From the NCBI RefSeq assembly GCF_900108345.1, contig NZ_FNVV01000012.1, forward strand, positions 568,978 through 632,977: a stretch of DNA of 64,000 nucleotides, written 5' to 3'. The translations under genes were made by a program, and so were the position numbers. This DNA comes from Bacteroides ndongoniae (GTDB lineage Bacteria; Bacteroidota; Bacteroidia; Bacteroidales; Bacteroidaceae). Below the pieces are notes generated by a model. The model did no database searches. It worked only from the letters and a program-made list of their open reading frames with translations, and was not told the origin of the DNA. Of the stretch, positions 59,681 to 64,000 are shown piece by piece. The first letter of the stretch is position 1, and each line of letters starts with the position of its first letter.

Positions 59681-61093
59681 TTACTGGGCCTCCAGTCGTC
59701 CTACGCCGTTCAGCGAAGTGGCTTTTACGACCAGTCCCTTGCTGGCGGTGGCTGTCGAAGGCTCGATGCGATAGATGGCGGGATAGCCCGAAGTGGTAGT
59801 CACAGCGATGTAAGCCGAGCCGTTCTCCATGTAGGGCGTGTTACCGAAGCCGCTGACGTCGGTCGGCAGTCCGCTGACATAGGACAGGTCGCCGTTGCTG
59901 ACGTTGAATATGGCCAGGCGGTTGGCCACCTTGTCCGAGGCGGTAATGGCTTTGTCGTACATCAGCAGCAGGAAGTAGTTTCCGCCGATGTACCAGCTGC
60001 GCAGGAAGGATGCGCCGTCGGCTTTCGCTTCGAGGTTATAATAGTAGTTGGGGTCGAAGTCTTCGGCCTTGGTGTCGATGCGCACCACGCCGGCGGGCAG
60101 GGTGGTTTGCTGACGGGCGTCCTTCATCGTCTTGGCATACGAGGGCGAGAAGACGTACATGTAGCCGTCGTCGGCCAGCCAGTTCATCTGGTAATATTGT
60201 GAGCGGTTACGTCCGCAAGCGTAGCTTATCTTGTCGGTCTTGATGAGTTTCCAGTCGGTCAGGGTCTGGTCGGTGAAGATGGCCATCCAGCATTCGTCGG
60301 GGTATTGGGTCCATTGCAGTTCGTCCTTGTCGTAGGCACCGCTGCCACTGCCGCCCGATTCGGTCTTGATGAGGTCCTCGTTGCCGGGCAGCACCCACTT
60401 GTAGCTGCCGTCGTCGTTCTTCTGCATGCAGCCGTATTGGCTGAGGCCCATGGGCACGGCGGCGGCATAGAGTCGGGTGCCTACCTGTGCCAGTCCGGCC
60501 AGGGTGACGTATTCACCGTTGCCCAGGAAGTTTTCGGAAAGGAAGGGCGTCGATGCATTGACCGTGTTGCTGGTGTAGGTCTGGTTCTCCACGTCCAGAT
60601 ACGAAGCCAGGAATGACTGGGGCACGTAGCCGTTCTCGTCCTTCAGTTCCGTGGGGCCGTCGCCTGTCGAGGTGGTCATGATGTAGCGGTCGTAGTAGCC
60701 GTAGGTGGTGAAGCGGTTGACGTAGTATTCCTGCGAACGCTTCTCCAGTGCACCGGTGTTGTTCAGGATGAACGATTGCGTAGTGCCTGCTTCGCCCTGA
60801 TTGTAATTGAGTGCGTACAGGTAGCGGTTGGTGTAGAACACCCAGTAGGTGGCTCCTTCGTTCACCAGGCCGTTGCCTTGAGTGGTCACTTCGCCTTCGT
60901 CGAGCGAGGGGGCTGTCAGCAGTACGTAGGTATCGGTGCTGCTGCTGGTCACGGTGGCAGCTATCACGTAGTTGCCTGTTGAGGTGTTGGAGTTGTTGTT
61001 GCTTCCGTTTTGGTCGTCTTCCGAGCAGGAGGTAAGGGCCATGCCTGCCAGCGAGGCGGCAAAGAGGCCTGCAAGTAAGTGGTTCTTTTTCAT
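59681..61093 (-). CDS. xusB: DUF4374 lipoprotein, XusB homologue (siderophore-binding)
   Basis: This 470-residue lipoprotein has its lipobox at LTSC (Cys23) followed by an asparagine/serine-rich linker. The mature part is of the DUF4374 type, seen as a beta-propeller with short repeats ([60 protein letters not shown]). In the Xus system this surface protein captures catecholate siderophores such as enterobactin and its glucosylated forms; that role is taken from the known family, not proven here. It sits between the receptor and the PepSY gene, behind a 224-bp gap that holds a triple palindromic array. Confidence 0.85.
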   Translation of the reverse strand: MKKNHLLAGLFAASLAGMALTSCSEDDQNGSNNNSNTSTGNYVIAATVTSSSTDTYVLLTAPSLDEGEVTTQGNGLVNEGATYWVFYTNRYLYALNYNQGEAGTTQSFILNNTGALEKRSQEYYVNRFTTYGYYDRYIMTTSTGDGPTELKDENGYVPQSFLASYLDVENQTYTSNTVNASTPFLSENFLGNGEYVTLAGLAQVGTRLYAAAVPMGLSQYGCMQKNDDGSYKWVLPGNEDLIKTESGGSGSGAYDKDELQWTQYPDECWMAIFTDQTLTDWKLIKTDKISYACGRNRSQYYQMNWLADDGYMYVFSPSYAKTMKDARQQTTLPAGVVRIDTKAEDFDPNYYYNLEAKADGASFLRSWYIGGNYFLLLMYDKAITASDKVANRLAIFNVSNGDLSYVSGLPTDVSGFGNTPYMENGSAYIAVTTTSGYPAIYRIEPSTATASKGLVVKATSLNGVGRLEAQ

Positions 61094-61200
61094 ATTCTTC
61101 TCTTTTTTATGTATTTGTTTTTGTTCGTTCCGATGGCTGCCATGAGGCAGGCTTCCGGCATGCTTTCCCTACGGCTTTGCATGGTCGGGGTATGGAGAGA

Positions 61201-61273
61201 GGGTACAATCATCCGGGATGATGGTATGAATCATCCGCATTGATTGTAGGAATCATCCGGGATGATTGTACCC
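61201..61273. repeat. Triple palindromic array with 22-bp period in the xusA-xusB gap
   Basis: Three 15-bp palindromes, ATCATCCGGGATGAT (61208-61222), ATCATCCGCATTGAT (61230-61244) and ATCATCCGGGATGAT (61252-61266), start exactly 22 bp apart. The whole 73-bp segment is also symmetric: GGGTACAATCATCC (61201-61214) pairs with GGATGATTGTACCC (61260-61273). It lies 44 bp past the xusA stop and 107 bp before the xusB start. It can be drawn as three small hairpins or one long one. Confidence 0.85.
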
Positions 61274-61317
61274 TCAGGTCTGTAGGCTGTCGGGCAGAGG
61301 TGCTGACGTTGGCCGGC

Positions 61318-63723
61318 TCAGTCGCCGAAGTGGATGCGCACCTTTCCGTAGAAAGCCCGTCCGGCCTTTTGCAGGCTGAAGTTGTCGTACAGGTTCTCGT
61401 CCGTCAGGTTGCGGCACTCTACGGAGAAGTTGTAGCGGCCGCCCTTCACGCTGTAGCTCAGCGTGAGGTTGTGGGCAAACTGGTCGGGGACGATGTAGTC
61501 GCTGCTGCTGCCGATGACCTCGGAGTAGTAGGAGAACGAGTGCGTCCACTGGTTGTCGTAGGTCAGTGTCAGCAGGTTGCCCCGTCCGCCCAGGTCGCGC
61601 CAGTAGAAGTTGGCGTCGAAGTCGGCGAAGCGGTAGGGCACGTTGGGCATGCGCGAACGGTAGCCCAGATTCTCCACCGCGTTGCCCGTGCTGCCTATCT
61701 GGTAGGGCTCATTGTCGCGCACGTCCATCTGGGTGAAGTTACCGCCCAGGCTGAGCCAGCGTCCCAAGCTGTAGCGGGCGGAGAGGTTGTAGCCCTTGGT
61801 CAGTACATTGCCGTAGTTGATGTAGGTGGCATTCTCCTTGCCGCCACTCAGGTCTTGTACGTTGCGCTGTATGTAGTCGTGCGTGTCGCGGTAGACCAGT
61901 CCTCCCTCTACATAGAAAGAGTGGCTGCCTAGCGTACGCGCATAGCTGAGGCTGAAGTTCACGTTGTGGCTGCTCTCAGGGCGCAGGCTTATCTGTCCGC
62001 TCTCCAGGTCCTCATCGCCAAACATCTCTTCGATGGTGGGCAGACGGTAGGCACGCTCGTACGACAGTTTGGCTTGCAGTCCTTCGACAAGGAAGTAAGT
62101 GCCTGCCGCACCATAGCCCCAGGAGCTGACCGTACGGTTGGTGCGTACGTAGTTGCTGCCCGTGTCATCCTCGGCCATGGGGCCGGCCACATACTGGCTG
62201 TAGTGCTTGCCGAAGACGGAGAGGTTCCAGCGTTCCGACGGCATCAGGCGGTACGCCAGTCCGGTAATGTTCTTGCGCGTCTGCTTGGCGATGGGGTCGG
62301 TCTGTGCTTCGGCAGCCAGCAGCGAGGTGTTGTTGCGGCGGAAGGTACTGAGAACGTGGTTCAGGGTGAACGTATGGATGCGCCCCAGACGATAGTTCAT
62401 CGTGGCTGTGGCATTCCAGTTGTCGTTGTCGGCGCGGCTGTACTGGCGCGACTGTTCGCCGGGCGTGTTCAGGGGCTGACGCTCGCCTAACCAGTTGTAC
62501 TTGTAGTGGGCCGTATCCACGTTGGTGGTGGCGTTGCGGTTGTAGTTGGCCGACAGTGTCAGGTCGAGGCCTTTCACTAACAGGTCCCGCTTGCTGTACT
62601 CCAACGAGGGAATCAATGAGTGCCCGAAGCGGTGCTTCTCGCCGAAGACGGTTTTCTGGCGCACGCCGGTCTGCACCTCCTTGTACATCTGCGACCAGAT
62701 GAAGCCCAGCATCAGGCGGTCGGCCCAGGGTTTGTCCACGAAGCCTGCCTTGGCAACGATGGCCTCGTTGTGATACGTATCGTTGAAGCGGCGGACGCGC
62801 ACCAGCTCCTTGTCGCTGAAGCTGCCCGTTTCGAAGTTCAGTACGGGAGCATCGACACGATAGTCGTTGTCCGAATAGTTTTGGAAAGCGTTTATCTCGT
62901 AGGTGAAGCCGTTGCGGAAGGTCTGCCCGAAGCGAAGGTTGGATTTGTGCGTATTGAACGAGCCGTACGAGTAGGATGCATCGAGAAACCAGCGGCGACG
63001 TTGTTTGCCCGTCACGATGTTGATGACTCCGCCGATGGCGTCCGTGCCGAAGCCTACGGGCACCACACCTTTATATACCTCGATGCGCTCGGCAAAGCTG
63101 ACGGGGATGTTGTTCAGGCCGAACGAGCTGCCTGTGCCCTCCTGCGGGATGCCGTCGATGAACACCTTGACGTGCTTGCCGCTGAAGCCATCCATCATCA
63201 CCTGCATGTCCGAACCCACGCCGCCCGACTCGCGCAGCTTCATGCCCGGTGCCTTGGCCAGCGCTTCGCTCAGGTTCTTGGTGGTGTTCTGCAATTCTTT
63301 GGTGTCTACCGCTACGGCGTTGAAAGCCGAACGCTTGACGCGGCTCACACCGGTCGAAACGACGGTCACTTCGTCCAGCTGCTGCACGTCGGGGGCGATG
63401 GTGATGTTCACCTCGCGTTCCTCGCCTCGCCGCAGGTCCAGTGGCTGCTCCACTGTCTTGTAGCCTACGGCCGAGACGACCAATGTATATTTCCCCTCAA
63501 GAGCCTTGATGCGGAAACGCCCTTCACCGTTGGTTGTGCCGCCGAAGGAAGTTCCTTTCAGGTAAACGGTGGCGAAATCGACTGTTTCTTTCTCGGTCGA
63601 AGTGACTTTGCCCGATACCAGGCATCGGTGACCTTTGCCGTGGAAGTCCTGTGCGCGGAGCATCCCTGCTACTGACAGGCACATCAGGACTGCCACCCAT
63701 AGTGTAAATGTACTTGTTTTCAC
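61318..63723 (-). CDS. xusA: TonB-dependent receptor, XusA homologue
   Basis: This 801-residue outer-membrane receptor is taken to start at a GTG (63723), because it is followed at once by KTSTFTLWVAVLMCLSVAGM and LRAQ, a complete signal peptide; ATG starts further upstream add unrelated residues. A carboxypeptidase-regulatory-like domain (SGKVTSTEKETVDFATVYLK), a plug (GMKLRESGGVGSDMQVMMDG, VPVGFGTDAIGGVINIVTG) and a barrel ending FYGKVRIHF follow. It is shorter than SusC and lacks a SusD partner, fitting a siderophore receptor of the Xus type. No Fur-type box could be identified upstream. Confidence 0.85.
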   Translation of the reverse strand: MKTSTFTLWVAVLMCLSVAGMLRAQDFHGKGHRCLVSGKVTSTEKETVDFATVYLKGTSFGGTTNGEGRFRIKALEGKYTLVVSAVGYKTVEQPLDLRRGEEREVNITIAPDVQQLDEVTVVSTGVSRVKRSAFNAVAVDTKELQNTTKNLSEALAKAPGMKLRESGGVGSDMQVMMDGFSGKHVKVFIDGIPQEGTGSSFGLNNIPVSFAERIEVYKGVVPVGFGTDAIGGVINIVTGKQRRRWFLDASYSYGSFNTHKSNLRFGQTFRNGFTYEINAFQNYSDNDYRVDAPVLNFETGSFSDKELVRVRRFNDTYHNEAIVAKAGFVDKPWADRLMLGFIWSQMYKEVQTGVRQKTVFGEKHRFGHSLIPSLEYSKRDLLVKGLDLTLSANYNRNATTNVDTAHYKYNWLGERQPLNTPGEQSRQYSRADNDNWNATATMNYRLGRIHTFTLNHVLSTFRRNNTSLLAAEAQTDPIAKQTRKNITGLAYRLMPSERWNLSVFGKHYSQYVAGPMAEDDTGSNYVRTNRTVSSWGYGAAGTYFLVEGLQAKLSYERAYRLPTIEEMFGDEDLESGQISLRPESSHNVNFSLSYARTLGSHSFYVEGGLVYRDTHDYIQRNVQDLSGGKENATYINYGNVLTKGYNLSARYSLGRWLSLGGNFTQMDVRDNEPYQIGSTGNAVENLGYRSRMPNVPYRFADFDANFYWRDLGGRGNLLTLTYDNQWTHSFSYYSEVIGSSSDYIVPDQFAHNLTLSYSVKGGRYNFSVECRNLTDENLYDNFSLQKAGRAFYGKVRIHFGD

Positions 63724-63913
63724 GCTGTTTATGTACTTGGTTATCCGGCTGCAAAGTTCCGCAGAAAAAGGTAGTTCCGCAATCGCCAGTTTTTGGTATT
63801 TATGCCGCCCGTTCTTTCCCTCCCTCCTCTGGGGCATGCGCGTCAATAACCATTAATAGGTAAAGCCCTCGGAGTGGGAAGGAGCGAGGTGTACAAAAAG
63901 AAGTGTTCACATA

Positions 63914-63945
63914 TTTGTGAATACCCGATGAAATACTTATCTTTG
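63914..63945 (+). promoter_or_regulatory. Promoter of the last partial gene
   Basis: TTTG (63914-63917), 20 bp, TATCTTTG (63938-63945): both boxes perfect with ideal spacing. The ATG at 63966 lies 20 bp downstream. Confidence 0.8.
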
Positions 63946-63965
63946 CCGTTGTAACCCGAAATGCC

Positions 63966-64000
63966 ATGATTGTCACATTTGAAGAAACCTATTTGCAGGA
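63966..64000 (+). CDS. Start of a probable RelE/HigB-like toxin (partial)
   Basis: Only the first codons are present: MIVTFEETYLQ. This opening matches the small RelE/HigB-type toxins of Bacteroides toxin-antitoxin pairs, whose genes start in the same way and precede an antitoxin gene. A strong promoter is just upstream. Eleven residues are little evidence, so the call is tentative. The rest is beyond the window's end. Confidence 0.5.
   Translation, partial: MIVTFEETYLQ

Noticed and set aside
61201..61273. Fur box array for iron control
   Set aside because: The palindromes ATCATCC/GGATGAT do not fit the GATAAT-type Fur consensus, and they lie between xusA and xusB, not ahead of xusA.
62620..63675. 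A 351-codon plus-strand open frame
   Set aside because: It is the complement of the XusA receptor gene, which has clear TonB-receptor motifs.

Overview
This is a Bacteroides (Bacteroidales) chromosome segment. The signs are SusC/SusD pairs, hybrid two-component systems (HTCS), serine-type sulfatases, promoters of the TTTG / TAnnTTTG type, and an IS1380-family insertion typical of the gut Bacteroides. The theme is glycan capture, mostly host glycosaminoglycans (GAGs). No rRNA, tRNA or CRISPR was found. The species cannot be fixed from the sequence alone.

Layout. 1-13,208 (minus strand): a GAG utilization locus reading sulfatase, PL8-like lyase, sulfatase, PL8 lyase of the chondroitinase-ABC type, SusC, SusD, and the first codons of another exported protein. 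13,736-19,110: a secreted metallophosphoesterase and an HTCS sensor-regulator. 19,325-21,114: an N-acetylhexosamine 1-kinase homologue and a CBM9-like protein. 21,509-32,138: a glutamine synthetase homologue, a GH127 enzyme, a secreted SecD-P1-head-like protein, a decayed IS5-type transposase, a heparinase II/III-like protein and small hypothetical proteins. 32,258-39,235: an LpxA-like acyltransferase and a tripartite RND efflux system. 39,535-42,662: an Ig-like lipoprotein, a DUF3108 protein and a hotdog thioesterase. 42,817-45,593: GH88 unsaturated glucuronyl hydrolase plus sulfatase. 45,764-58,463: a second locus (HTCS, SusC, SusD, GH20) whose susC is split by a 1,594-bp IS1380 element. 58,486-63,723: a three-gene set matching the XusABC xenosiderophore system. 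63,966-64,000: the start of a probable RelE/HigB-like toxin.

How the genes fit together (inference). Lyases cut sulfated GAG chains, SusCD imports the oligosaccharides, sulfatases trim them, the GH88 enzyme releases the unsaturated uronate, and the NahK-like kinase would phosphorylate the freed N-acetylhexosamine. The HTCS at 15-19 kb is the likely sensor. These parts lie in separate blocks, so the system looks like a dispersed regulon.

The most unusual sequence signals are non-coding. Short palindromes repeat with a period of about 21-22 bp, two or more in a row, at four sites just 3' of genes (about 9.05, 14.75, 23.75 and 61.2 kb); these fall into three unrelated sequence families sharing one architecture, and a weaker fifth case lies at 26.4 kb. 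A separate MITE-like element with 12-bp terminal inverted repeats occurs twice in inverted orientation, and one copy supplies the stop codon of the first HTCS. A 141-bp imperfect palindrome lies at 13.5 kb.
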